Shown here in pieces: positions 27,491 through 37,290 of a stretch of DNA of 64,000 nt. How positions within the stretch are numbered: position 1 is the stretch's first letter; each line of letters starts with the position of its first letter. The DNA is taken from assembly GCF_050613185.1 (NCBI RefSeq), contig NZ_CP192511.1, positions 558,001-622,000 on the forward strand, written 5' to 3'. The notes beneath the pieces are model-generated. The model ran no database searches. It was not told where the DNA came from and saw nothing but the letters and a program-made list of their open reading frames with translations. The position numbers and the translations under genes are program-made. The DNA is from Chelonobacter sp050613185. Its GTDB lineage: Bacteria; Pseudomonadota; Gammaproteobacteria; Enterobacterales; Pasteurellaceae.

Positions 27491-28193
27491 TGGGGCTTCG
27501 ATCAAATGCTCTCACATCATCAATTAACCTTCCAGCACCGGGCAGGCGTCACACCCTATACGTCCACTTTCGTGTTTGCAGAGTGCTGTGTTTTTAATAA
27601 ACAGTTGCAGCCAGCTGGTCACTTCGACTGACTTCACCTCTATCCGTTAAGGACTTCAATTACCGTCAGCGCACCTTCTCCCGAAGTTACGGTGCTATTT
27701 TGCCTAGTTCCTTCACCCGAGTTCTCTCAAGCGCCTGAGTATTCTCTACCTGACCACCTGTGTCGGTTTTCAGTACGGTTTATGATAAGATAAGCTTAGC
27801 GGCTTTTCCTGGAAGTGTGGTATCGGTTACTTCGACTCCGTGGAGTCTCCCCGTCACGCCTCTGATATAAATGACCGGATTTGCCTAATCATCCATCCTA
27901 CACGCTTGGACCGGGACTTCCGTCACCCGGATAACCTAACCTGCTCCGTCCCCACATCGCTCTTATCACAAGTACGGGAATATTAACCCGTTTCCCATCG
28001 ACTACGCTCTTCAGCCTCGCCTTAGGGGCCGACTCACCCTGCCCCGATTAACGTTGGACAGGAACCCTTGGTCTTCCGGCGAGGGGGTTTTTCACCCCCT
28101 TTATCGTTACTTATGTCAGCATTCGCACTTGTGATACGTCCAGCAGCCCTCTCGAGCCACCTTCTTCCGCTTACACAACGCTCCCCTACCCAA

Positions 28194-28606
28194 TCAGATG
28201 ACAGATTTCAGACGTCAGGTTTCGGTGTTTTACCAAAACCTTGTAACATCTTCGCAATTTCTTCGTATTCATTACGCCATCTTTGCCAATCTTGTTCATC
28301 TACATATTTCAAGTCATAACAGTATCTTAACCAAACTCGCATTTCATCAGCACTGCCTATTGCCATGCTAAGAAATCGATTTAAATCCGCTTTAGTACGT
28401 TGCCTTGCAAAACCTTCGGCTAAATTTGCACAAATGCTTTTGCTTGCCCGTCTAACTTGGTCTCCTAACGCATATTGCTCTATCTTAGGAAAATCCAAGC
28501 TCGCTTGATGAATTTCCAACGACACTTTATAAGCGCGTTGAAACACCTTCAAATCTTCAAACTTGATTGCCATACTGTCTCCTGACATCTGAAATCTGTC
28601 ATCTGA
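28194..28606 (-). other. Intervening sequence in 23S helix 45
   Basis: A 413-base insert interrupts the helix-45 tip, between AAGCTGCGGCAT and TTGGGTAGGGGAG on the rRNA strand. It is bounded by 26-base inverted repeats (28194-28219 and 28581-28606) with a single mismatch, giving a long stem suited to RNase III. It encodes a four-helix-bundle protein on the rRNA strand. Confidence 0.92.
28208..28573 (-). CDS. Four-helix-bundle protein encoded in the 23S intervening sequence
   Basis: A 121-residue protein of the 23S rRNA IVS family (four-helix bundle, formerly called S23). Motifs: MAIKFEDLKVFQRAYKVSLE, FPKIEQYALGDQVRRASKSI, NLAEGFARQRTKADLNRFLS, SADEMRVWLRYCYDL. ATG at 28573 follows GGAG by 5 bases and lies inside the rRNA insert. 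Such proteins form pentamers in related bacteria; their role, perhaps binding rRNA or the insert, is unproven. Expression would require translation of an rRNA precursor. The frame is intact, implying selection or recent arrival. Confidence 0.88.
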   Translation of the reverse strand: MAIKFEDLKVFQRAYKVSLEIHQASLDFPKIEQYALGDQVRRASKSICANLAEGFARQRTKADLNRFLSMAIGSADEMRVWLRYCYDLKYVDEQDWQRWRNEYEEIAKMLQGFGKTPKPDV

Positions 28607-28687
28607 ATGCCGCAGCTTCGGTGCTATGTTTTAGCCCCGTTACATCTTCCGCGCAGGCCGACTCGACTAGTGAGCTATTACGCTTTC

Positions 28688-28719
<32 letters not shown>

Positions 28720-28766
28720 TAGCTGTCTAAGCCTTCCCACTTCGTTTCCCACTTAACATAGACTTT

Positions 28767-28799
<33 letters not shown>

Positions 28800-29220
28800 C
28801 TTCACGACGAACGTTAGCACCCGCCGTGTGTCTCCTAGATAGTACTCTTCGGTATTCGCAGTTTGCATCGGGTTGGTAAGTCGGGATGACCCCCTAGCCG
28901 AAACAGTGCTCTACCCCCGAAGGTATTCGTCTAAGGCTCTACCTAAATAGATTTCGGGGAGAACCAGCTATCTCCCGGTTTGATTGGCCTTTCACCCCCA
29001 GCCACAAGTCATCCGCTACTTTTTCAACAGTAGTCGGTTCGGTCCTCCAGTTAGTGTTACCCAACCTTCAACCTGCCCATGGCTAGATCACCGGGTTTCG
29101 GGTCTATATCGTGCAACTCTTCGCCCAGTTAAGACTCGGTTTCCCTTCGGCTCCCCTATTCGGTTAACCTCGCTACACAATATAAGTCGCTGACCCATTA
29201 TACAAAAGGTACGCAGTCAC

Positions 29221-29395
29221 CCTATCCTCAAGCATACTGCTTTCGGATTGCCGTTTTACTTCGTAAAACGCCCCTTTCACACGCCGATTAATCATCAGTT
29301 TCCTGATTGATTTTGGGGTTGACCGTTTTGCTTCGCAAAACGTTAACCGCATTTCAACGTTTTCTATACCACTCTCAATACACTTGAGTGATAGG
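29221..29395 (-). other. Intervening sequence in 23S helix 25
   Basis: About 175 bases replace the short helix-25 tip of E. coli, lying between the conserved GCAGTGGGAGC and GTGACTGCGTACC of the rRNA strand. The ends pair (CTATC..CTCAAG with CTTGAG.GATAG). Inside are two near-identical hairpins, CGTTTTACTTCGTAAAACG and CGTTTTGCTTCGCAAAACG. No credible gene lies within it. Confidence 0.85.
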
Positions 29396-30194
29396 GCTCC
29401 CACTGCTTGTACGTACAGGGTTTCAGGTTCTATTTCACTCCCTTCACCAGGGTTCTTTTCGCCTTTCCCTCACGGTACTGGTTCACTATCGGTCAGTCAG
29501 GAGTATTTAGCCTTGGAGGATGGTCCCCCCATCTTCAAACAGGATTTCTCGTGTCCCGCCCTACTTGCTGTTAGCTTAGTACCGTAACTGTGCCTTCGGA
29601 TACGGGATTATCACCCTCTGCGATTGAGCTTCCCAACTCATTCTCCTAACTCACTTACTATCACTAACGGCTTCTCCGTGTTCGCTCGCCGCTACTTACG
29701 GAATCTCAATTGATTTCTTTTCCTCGGGGTACTGAGATGTTTCAGTTCTCCCGGTTCGCCTTGTTAACCTATGGATTCAGTTAACAATAGTAGATTCTTC
29801 ATCTACTGGGTTTCCCCATTCGGATATCGTGGAGTATTAACGCTTCTTATCAACTCCTCCACGCTTTTCGCAGATTAGCACGTCCTTCTTCGCCTCTGAC
29901 TGCCTAGGCATCCACCCTGCACGCTTAGTCACTTAACCATACAACCTCAAGAATTTTCAGACCGCACTTTCATTTCAACTAACCACTTTCGTGCCCGTTT
30001 CGTTCAGTCCGCTTTCCATTCCCAAAGCCGTCTTCCATTGACTCGTGCGTAAGTTTCCCTACGCTGACCTGCTCAGTGCCTTTTCTCACCAAACAAGCCC
30101 AATTCGATTCTCGATTGCTCGATTTTCGAATACTCAGCTCTTACGTCCTCTCGAACGCTTGAGTTCTCTTCAGTTTTTAGCTTGTGTCCAAATT

Positions 30195-30205
30195 TTTAAA
30201 GAACA
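30195..30205 (-). promoter_or_regulatory. boxA antitermination site before 23S
   Basis: TGTTCTTTAAA on the minus strand matches the NusB/NusE boxA element found in 16S-23S spacers. Confidence 0.65.
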
Positions 30206-30244
30206 AATCGGTTTTCACCGATACGATTCAAAAATATCGTGTTA

Positions 30245-30320
30245 TGGCGTCCCCACGGGGATTCGAACCCCGGTTACCGCCGTGAAAGGGCGATGTCCTA
30301 GGCCTCTAGACGATGGGGAC
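30245..30320 (-). tRNA. gltT: tRNA-Glu (UUC)
   Basis: A 76-base tRNA in the 16S-23S spacer, with acceptor GTCCCCA, anticodon TTC in CCCTTTCACGG, T-loop GGTTCGAATCC and encoded CCA. Pasteurellaceae rrn operons carry either Glu or Ile plus Ala tRNAs; this is the Glu type. Confidence 0.96.
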
Positions 30321-30395
30321 CGCGACCATAACACGTTATTCTCAAATCTATCAAACAATCTGTGTGAACACCTATACAAAATCATCAGTCATATA

Positions 30396-31935
<1,540 letters not shown>

Positions 31936-32089
31936 AAGTTCAATCGCTCAACGAATTTCTGACTATAATGTTGAAACCACAAAAGTTTCAATTATGAATT
32001 TACTATCAGCACTCATTAAGACTTTAGTTTTTTAAATCTTTAAATTACCAATGCCTTGCACAAGTGCCCACACAGATTGTCTGATATAT

Positions 32090-32101
32090 TGTTAAAGAAC
32101 A
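32090..32101 (-). promoter_or_regulatory. boxA antitermination site in the rrn leader
   Basis: TGTTCTTTAACA on the minus strand is the canonical leader boxA, about 155 bases before 16S. Confidence 0.75.
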
Positions 32102-32130
32102 GTTTCCTTCTTTTCAAGGAAAGGATTGTC

Positions 32131-32158
32131 ATTCTACACAATCCCATTTTTTCGTCAA
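32131..32158 (-). promoter_or_regulatory. rrn promoter P2
   Basis: On the minus strand, TTGACG and TAGAAT are spaced 16 bases apart. It lies between P1 and the leader boxA, the usual tandem arrangement. Confidence 0.75.
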
Positions 32159-32233
32159 GCGATTTTTAAACTAACCGCTTCACTTTCACCGACTTGCCAC
32201 GCCGTTTTGCGTTGTCGCCGTCAGTGGAAGCGC

Positions 32234-32261
32234 ATTATAGGGCGGCAAAATTTTTTGGCAA
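32234..32261 (-). promoter_or_regulatory. rrn promoter P1
   Basis: On the minus strand, TTGCCA and TATAAT are spaced 16 bases apart and followed by a GCGC discriminator typical of stringently controlled rRNA promoters. AT-rich runs just upstream (AAAAAATAACGATC) could be an UP element. The rest of 31936-32386 holds no gene. Confidence 0.85.
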
Positions 32262-32386
32262 GATCTTTTTTGCAAAAAGATCGTTATTTTTTGCGTTTGA
32301 TCTTTTTTTAAACGTTAATTAAAACAAAACGGTTGAAATTTATCCTTTCAACCGTTTTTCTGACTATTTTTGATAATAAAGTGCGG

Positions 32387-33187
32387 TTACATACCGATCA
32401 CAACACACTCCGTTACACCCTTGGCTTTTTGCAAGGTGGCATTGGCAGCGGCACGATCGCCAATCGGCCCAATAAAAATACGGTTGAAGGTCGAACTACT
32501 GCTGACACGCGCATCAAAACCAGCCATCACCAAACGTGCCTGCAAGTTCTCTGCTTGTTCACGGTTTTTAAATGCGCCACATTGCAAGCCGAATTTCGCA
32601 GTTGAAGCCGTTTTCTTGGTTTGCTGCGCTGCGCTGCTTTCTTGTTTTGGTTTTGCCTGTACCACTTCTGCCGGTTTACTTTCTACAGGTTTGGTATTCG
32701 TTTGCGCTTTTGGTTTTTCCACCACAACCGGAGGCGCAATCGTGGCATTCGGCTCATTATGCTTCAGTGTTTGTTGCACTTGTGCCTGCACTGCTACATT
32801 TTTATCATTTTTTGCGGCTTCTGCGGCTTCGGCATCACGCTCCAACATCTGCAAAATCTTTTTCTGTTCTTCGGTTAAGTTTTGCACTTTATCCAAACTT
32901 TTCGGGCTATTATCGATCGGAATTTCACGCGTTTCCAAATCACGAATATAGCTCCACACCTCTTCGGGACGGCTCGGCAAAGTGCTTTTTGGTTTGTTTT
33001 CTTCAACTTTATCGACTGTCGCAACCACCGCGCCGCTTTCTGTCGATTTTTCTTTTAATAGATACAAACCAGCCGCAAAAATCGCTACCATTGCAAAAGC
33101 AATGCCTAACAGCAGCCCTTTATTCACCTTATTGGCTTTTTTCTTTGATGTCGCTCTGCCCCGAGTGGCATAATCACGCTGAACCAC
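32387..33187 (-). CDS. ftsN: Cell division protein FtsN
   Basis: A 266-residue bitopic protein: cytoplasmic QRDYATRGR motif, one helix at about residues 24-43, a Pro/Lys/Gln-rich periplasmic linker and a C-terminal SPOR domain (about 195-266, FGLQCGAFKNREQAENLQAR) that binds denuded septal peptidoglycan. The periplasmic segment RPEEVWSYIRDLETREI aligns with the essential E. coli FtsN region. It starts with GTG at 33187 behind AGGGAA. It follows priA on the same strand. Confidence 0.93.
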   Translation of the reverse strand: MVQRDYATRGRATSKKKANKVNKGLLLGIAFAMVAIFAAGLYLLKEKSTESGAVVATVDKVEENKPKSTLPSRPEEVWSYIRDLETREIPIDNSPKSLDKVQNLTEEQKKILQMLERDAEAAEAAKNDKNVAVQAQVQQTLKHNEPNATIAPPVVVEKPKAQTNTKPVESKPAEVVQAKPKQESSAAQQTKKTASTAKFGLQCGAFKNREQAENLQARLVMAGFDARVSSSSTFNRIFIGPIGDRAAANATLQKAKGVTECVVIGM

Positions 33188-33274
33188 TGAAATTCCCTAT
33201 TTATTTAAACGTTATCACAATTAAACAGCAATTTTACTTAAAAAAATGTCAAAATCCTAGCCTCTATTTTCTAC

Positions 33275-35491
33275 CTAACTGAAATCCTGCGGATCAATAT
33301 CCAGCACGCAACGGATGTTTTGATCCAAATTCAACTGCGGTTTATGGCTGGAAAAGACTTGCAGGCAATGCTGCAATACCGCTCTTGAGGGGTGTTGTAA
33401 CAATAAATGCCATTGGTATTGCCCGGCTTTTTTCGCCTGCAACGCTTCAATCGGTCCGAGAATTTGCAAACTGTCAAGCGGCTGTTTTTGGCTGTAATCT
33501 TGAAAGAATGCCGCCACTTGTTGCAGGTACACAACCGCACTTTGGCTGTTTTTACTTTTTACTCGAAATAACGCCTGCGCCGCAAACGGTGGCAAGCCGA
33601 TACTTTGCCGCTGCTGCAATGCCTTTTTGGCAAATTCGGCATAGCCTTGTTGTAACAGGGTTTGCAGCAGGCTATGTTGTGGAAAATGGGTTTGCAGCAC
33701 CACTTCGCCGGCTTTGTCACCACGTCCGGCACGCCCCGCCACTTGCACATACAACTGCGCCAAACGTTCTTCGCTGCGGAAATCTTCCGAAAAAAGCGCG
33801 CCGTCGATATTCACCATCGCCACCAACGTCACATCGGGAAAATGGTGTCCTTTCGCCAACATTTGCGTGCCGATCAAAATCCGTCGTTGCCGTGTTTTAA
33901 TCTGTTGCAACCGGGTTTCCATTGCGCCTTTGCGTGCAGTGGTGTCGCGGTCAATCCGTGCAATGCCGTACTCCGGAAATTTCTCCGCCAGCGCGCTTTC
34001 CAACTGCTCCGTGCCTACGCCTGCGGTGATCAAATGGGTCGAACCGCACTTCGGACATTGGCGCGGCACTTTCACCTTGCGCTCGCAATGATGGCAAGTC
34101 AGACTGTTTTGTTTTTTATGGTAAGTATAAGGGCGTTCGCAGCTCGCACATTCGGCAATCCAACCGCACTCGTGACACAACAAAATCGGTGCGTAACCGC
34201 GTCGGTTCAAAAACAGCAACACTTGATTGCCTTTCTCCAAATGTTGGCGCATTAAGTGTAATAATTGCTCGGATAAACCGCGATCCACCCGTTGTTTTTT
34301 AAGATCCAACACCCGATGGCTCAAGGCATTGCTGTTCATCGCGCGCTGATTGAGCACCAAATGGCGATATTTGCCGCTCTGCACATTCGCCAAGCTTTCC
34401 AAACTGGGCGTGGCACTGCCGAGCACAATCGAAATGCCGTTATTTCGCGCCCGTATCACCGCCAAATCGCGCGCATGATGTCGCCAACTGGAGTCTTGCT
34501 GTTTATAGGAAAGATCATGCTCTTCATCAAGAATAATCAAGCCGAGCCGTTGGAATTGGCTGAAAAGTGCGGATCGCGTGCCGACCACCACCGCACTTTC
34601 GCCGCTTTGCGCACGCTGCCACGCCAACAAGCGTTGGCTGTCGCTTAAATTGGAATGCAACACATCAATCGGCAGATTGAACCGGTTCTGCACGCTGCGT
34701 ACCAACTGCGGGGTTAAGCCGATTTCAGGAATCAGCAACAGCACCTGTTTGCCCTCTGCCAACACCTTTTCCATTAAATGCAGATACACTTCGGTTTTGC
34801 CCGAACCGGTGACGCCATCCAACAACCACGCTTGAAAACCGTCGCTAAAATTCACTGCACTCACCGCTAAGGCTTGTTGCTTGTTCAGGCGTAATTTATC
34901 CGCTTGATTCAGCCAATTTTCATCGGCAAGTGCGGTTTGCCAGCACGTAACGTGATACGGCTGTTGTTGCGCAAGAATCAGCCCTTTTTCCTGTAATGCC
35001 GTATAAATCGCACGGGCAAACTCGGTCGAGCCTTGCTCCGTTTCGCCGTTTTGCGCCAATTGCGCTAATGCCTGTCGCTGTTTTTTCGCGCGTTTCAACT
35101 CGCCGTTGGCAAGTGCGGTTTGCCCTTGTGCTGTGATTTTCCACACGGCACTGACCGCTCTTTGATTCGCCTCGCCTTGGCGCAATTTGACCGGCAACGC
35201 CTGAAACAGCACCTCGCCCAAACCGGTTTGATAATAATTCGCCGCCCATTGCAGCAACGAATATAATTCGTCGCTAAACAGCGATTGCCGATCTAATACC
35301 GCCGTAATCGGTTTTAACTGCGCGGCGGCGACCTCGCTCTGTTGCGGAAAGTCGATCACAATTCCAATCCGTTTTTGCCGTCCGAACGGCACCACGACAC
35401 GGCTGCCAACCGCGAGAATCGCCGAGTCATCAACCAAATAATCAAAATAACGTGCCAAGGGAATTGCCAACGCAACTCGAATCAAACGCAT
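33275..35491 (-). CDS. priA: Primosomal replication restart helicase PriA
   Basis: A 738-residue 3'-5' helicase that reloads the replisome at stalled forks. Walker A is GVTGSGKTEVYLH and Walker B is LDEEHDLSYKQ. Eight zinc-site cysteines lie in CHECGWIAECASCERPYTYH and CHHCERKVKVPRQCPKCGS. The N-terminal 3'-DNA-binding domain begins RVALAIPLARYFDYLV. Full length compared with E. coli (732 aa). Confidence 0.97.
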   Translation of the reverse strand: MRLIRVALAIPLARYFDYLVDDSAILAVGSRVVVPFGRQKRIGIVIDFPQQSEVAAAQLKPITAVLDRQSLFSDELYSLLQWAANYYQTGLGEVLFQALPVKLRQGEANQRAVSAVWKITAQGQTALANGELKRAKKQRQALAQLAQNGETEQGSTEFARAIYTALQEKGLILAQQQPYHVTCWQTALADENWLNQADKLRLNKQQALAVSAVNFSDGFQAWLLDGVTGSGKTEVYLHLMEKVLAEGKQVLLLIPEIGLTPQLVRSVQNRFNLPIDVLHSNLSDSQRLLAWQRAQSGESAVVVGTRSALFSQFQRLGLIILDEEHDLSYKQQDSSWRHHARDLAVIRARNNGISIVLGSATPSLESLANVQSGKYRHLVLNQRAMNSNALSHRVLDLKKQRVDRGLSEQLLHLMRQHLEKGNQVLLFLNRRGYAPILLCHECGWIAECASCERPYTYHKKQNSLTCHHCERKVKVPRQCPKCGSTHLITAGVGTEQLESALAEKFPEYGIARIDRDTTARKGAMETRLQQIKTRQRRILIGTQMLAKGHHFPDVTLVAMVNIDGALFSEDFRSEERLAQLYVQVAGRAGRGDKAGEVVLQTHFPQHSLLQTLLQQGYAEFAKKALQQRQSIGLPPFAAQALFRVKSKNSQSAVVYLQQVAAFFQDYSQKQPLDSLQILGPIEALQAKKAGQYQWHLLLQHPSRAVLQHCLQVFSSHKPQLNLDQNIRCVLDIDPQDFS

Positions 35492-35581
35492 AACGCCATT
35501 AAACTCGTGAGATGAATAAAGAACGGTAGTATAGCGGATTTTCGCCGATATTGTCCTGACAATAACGCGCTGACGCGGCTA

Positions 35582-35610
35582 TTGCTTAACCGCACTTAAT
35601 GCTGTATAAT
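35582..35610 (+). promoter_or_regulatory. Promoter of rpmE
   Basis: TTGCTT and TATAAT are spaced 17 bases apart. The implied 5' leader is about 90 bases and contains a small hairpin (TCGGG-CACGCT-CCCGA) just upstream of the SD, which could be an L31-responsive element. Confidence 0.7.
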
Positions 35611-35709
35611 CCGCCGTCTTTAAAACAACTGCGCATTGCGCGTATTATTAACTACATATGGTGTCGGGCACGCTCCCGATAGCGATATGGCTTCAATCTG
35701 AGGTTTTCT

Positions 35710-35922
35710 ATGAAACAAGGTATCCACCCTGAATACAAAGAAGTGACTGCAACCTGTTCTTGCGGTAACGTCATCAAAACACGTTCTACTATCGGACGTG
35801 ACATCAACTTGGACGTGTGCGGCGTGTGCCACCCGTTCTATACTGGTAAACAACGCGTGGTTGACACCGGTGGTCGTGTAGAACGTTTCAACAAACGTTT
35901 CAGCATTCCGGGCACGAAATAA
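35710..35922 (+). CDS. rpmE: Ribosomal protein L31 (zinc-binding type)
   Basis: A 70-residue large-subunit protein bridging to the 30S head. The cysteine pairs in TCSCGN and DVCGVCHPFYTGKQ (C+ form) indicate the zinc-binding paralogue. It is preceded by TGAGG and followed by a strong terminator, so it is monocistronic. Confidence 0.97.
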   Translation: MKQGIHPEYKEVTATCSCGNVIKTRSTIGRDINLDVCGVCHPFYTGKQRVVDTGGRVERFNKRFSIPGTK

Positions 35923-35943
35923 TCGTTGCTATAACGAAAAAGA

Positions 35944-35974
35944 AACCGATTTCAGCGATGGAATCGGTTTTTTT
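35944..35974 (+). terminator. Terminator of rpmE
   Basis: AACCGATT and AATCGGTT form an 8-bp stem around a 10-base loop, followed by TTTTT. Confidence 0.9.
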
Positions 35975-36027
35975 ATGCGTTATACTGATCGCCCAGACCG
36001 CACTTTTATTACAAAGAAGGAAATCCG

Positions 36028-36744
36028 ATGACGACACCGATTCAACAACTGCTCGAGATTATGGCTCAACTGCGTAACCCTAACGGGGGCTGTCCGTGGG
36101 ATTTGGAACAGGATTACCGCAGCATTGTGCCGTATCTGCTGGAGGAGAGTTACGAAGTAGTGGAAGCGATTCAAACCGAGGATTTTAGCGCATTAAAGGA
36201 AGAATTGGGCGATCTGTTGCTGCAAGTGGTGTTTCTCAGCCAGCTTGCCAACGAAGAGCAACGCTTTCAGTTTAACGACGTGGTGGAAACCCTGAGCGAA
36301 AAACTGATCCGCCGCCACCCGCATGTGTTCGGCGATATCTCGGCGGACAGCGCCACGGAAGCCTTAAAAAATTGGGAAAATAAAAAAAAGCAAGAGCGTT
36401 TGGACAAACAGCAAACCTCATTGCTGGACGATGTGCCGCACGCCTTGCCGGCGTTATTGCGGGCTGAAAAACTGCAAAAACGCGCCAAGAAATTGGGTTA
36501 TCAACCCACTACCGTTGCACAAACTATCGCCCAAGCCGAACAACAACTGGCAGCAATCAAAAGTGCGGTCGCCACCAATCAAGATCACGCCGCCAAGCTG
36601 CTGGCAGAATTGCTGTTCAGCGTCAGCAACCTCTGCCGCCAACTGGAGCTACAAGCCGAAACCTTGCTACGCGACGAAAACAGCCGCTTTGAACAACGGG
36701 CGAGGGAATTTGAACAGTCTTCATCAAGCAAACATTTTAAATAA
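36028..36744 (+). CDS. mazG: Nucleoside triphosphate pyrophosphohydrolase MazG
   Basis: A 238-residue all-alpha NTP-PPase that hydrolyses NTPs and dNTPs to monophosphates. The magnesium motif EESYEVVEA..LKEELGDLLLQVVF (ExxE...ExxD) is present near residue 36, after GGCPWDLEQDY. The second MazG domain is present but shorter than in E. coli (263 aa). The 3' end overlaps a convergent small gene by 21 bases. Confidence 0.93.
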   Translation: MTTPIQQLLEIMAQLRNPNGGCPWDLEQDYRSIVPYLLEESYEVVEAIQTEDFSALKEELGDLLLQVVFLSQLANEEQRFQFNDVVETLSEKLIRRHPHVFGDISADSATEALKNWENKKKQERLDKQQTSLLDDVPHALPALLRAEKLQKRAKKLGYQPTTVAQTIAQAEQQLAAIKSAVATNQDHAAKLLAELLFSVSNLCRQLELQAETLLRDENSRFEQRAREFEQSSSSKHFK

Positions 36745-37023
36745 TTTAAGGCGATTTTTCGGAGATAATTCAATATAGGAATTGGATTCAAAATACTTAG
36801 CCTCCAAGGCTCGGATAAATTCCAATTCCGCCCTTGCTTCTCCATAGTTTAGATTGGTGTATTTGCCATAATTAAATGACAAAATTGTTGCCATATCACC
36901 TTCAACAATACAGTGAATGGAAACATAACTATTAATCTCAACCGAAAATGGGCTCAAGACAATTTCATATTTATCTAAGGATTTTTCAAAAAAGACTAGC
37001 GTATCATCTGATAGCAACGCCAT
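36724..37023 (-). CDS. Hypothetical protein, 99 aa
   Basis: Not recognised. A soluble mixed alpha/beta protein (FSVEINSYVSIHCIVEGDMATILSF then a helical C-terminus) starting at ATG 37023; TTG at 37032 is an alternative. It lies 19 bases after another small gene on the same strand, likely co-transcribed. Its base composition is more AT-rich than the neighbouring mazG and uvrD. Overlap with the mazG 3' end and AT-richness hint at later acquisition. Confidence 0.55.
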   Translation of the reverse strand: MALLSDDTLVFFEKSLDKYEIVLSPFSVEINSYVSIHCIVEGDMATILSFNYGKYTNLNYGEARAELEFIRALEAKYFESNSYIELSPKNRLKLFKMFA

Positions 37024-37042
37024 AAAATCCAAAAGGTTTTTA

Positions 37043-37228
37043 TTAAGCGTTTACCACTTCATCGTAAAAAACTTCATCAATAATTTTTTTGTTCTGACGA
37101 TATGCCGCTCGCTTTTGATTCGCTAGTTCTCTGATCGCTTCCCTACTGGTTTCAATCAGCGTATCTTGCTGTTTCACTTCGATATAACGAGCTAACAATG
37201 CATTTTCCTGTTCTAATGTTAATTGCAT
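37043..37228 (-). CDS. Hypothetical helical protein, 61 aa
   Basis: Not recognised. A small charged, almost entirely helical protein (MQLTLEQENALLARYIEVKQ; NQKRAAYRQNKKIIDEVF). ATG at 37228 follows AAGGAG by about 5 bases, a strong signal; GTG two codons earlier overlaps the SD. Paired with the 99-aa gene downstream. Size and pairing recall a toxin-antitoxin module, but no family motif supports this. Confidence 0.6.
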   Translation of the reverse strand: MQLTLEQENALLARYIEVKQQDTLIETSREAIRELANQKRAAYRQNKKIIDEVFYDEVVNA

Positions 37229-37290
37229 AAGCACTCCTTTTTTGCAATTTGTTTACTTATTCTACAACTTAACCGATTCTTACGCGATAA

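Noticed and set aside
29173..29403. A 76-codon minus-strand ORF across the helix-25 insert
   Set aside because: It begins and ends in conserved 23S sequence, has no SD and has no resemblance to the IVS protein family.
37043..37228. Antitoxin of a named toxin-antitoxin family
   Set aside because: Size and pairing fit, but no ribbon-helix-helix, PhD or HigA-type motif can be seen.
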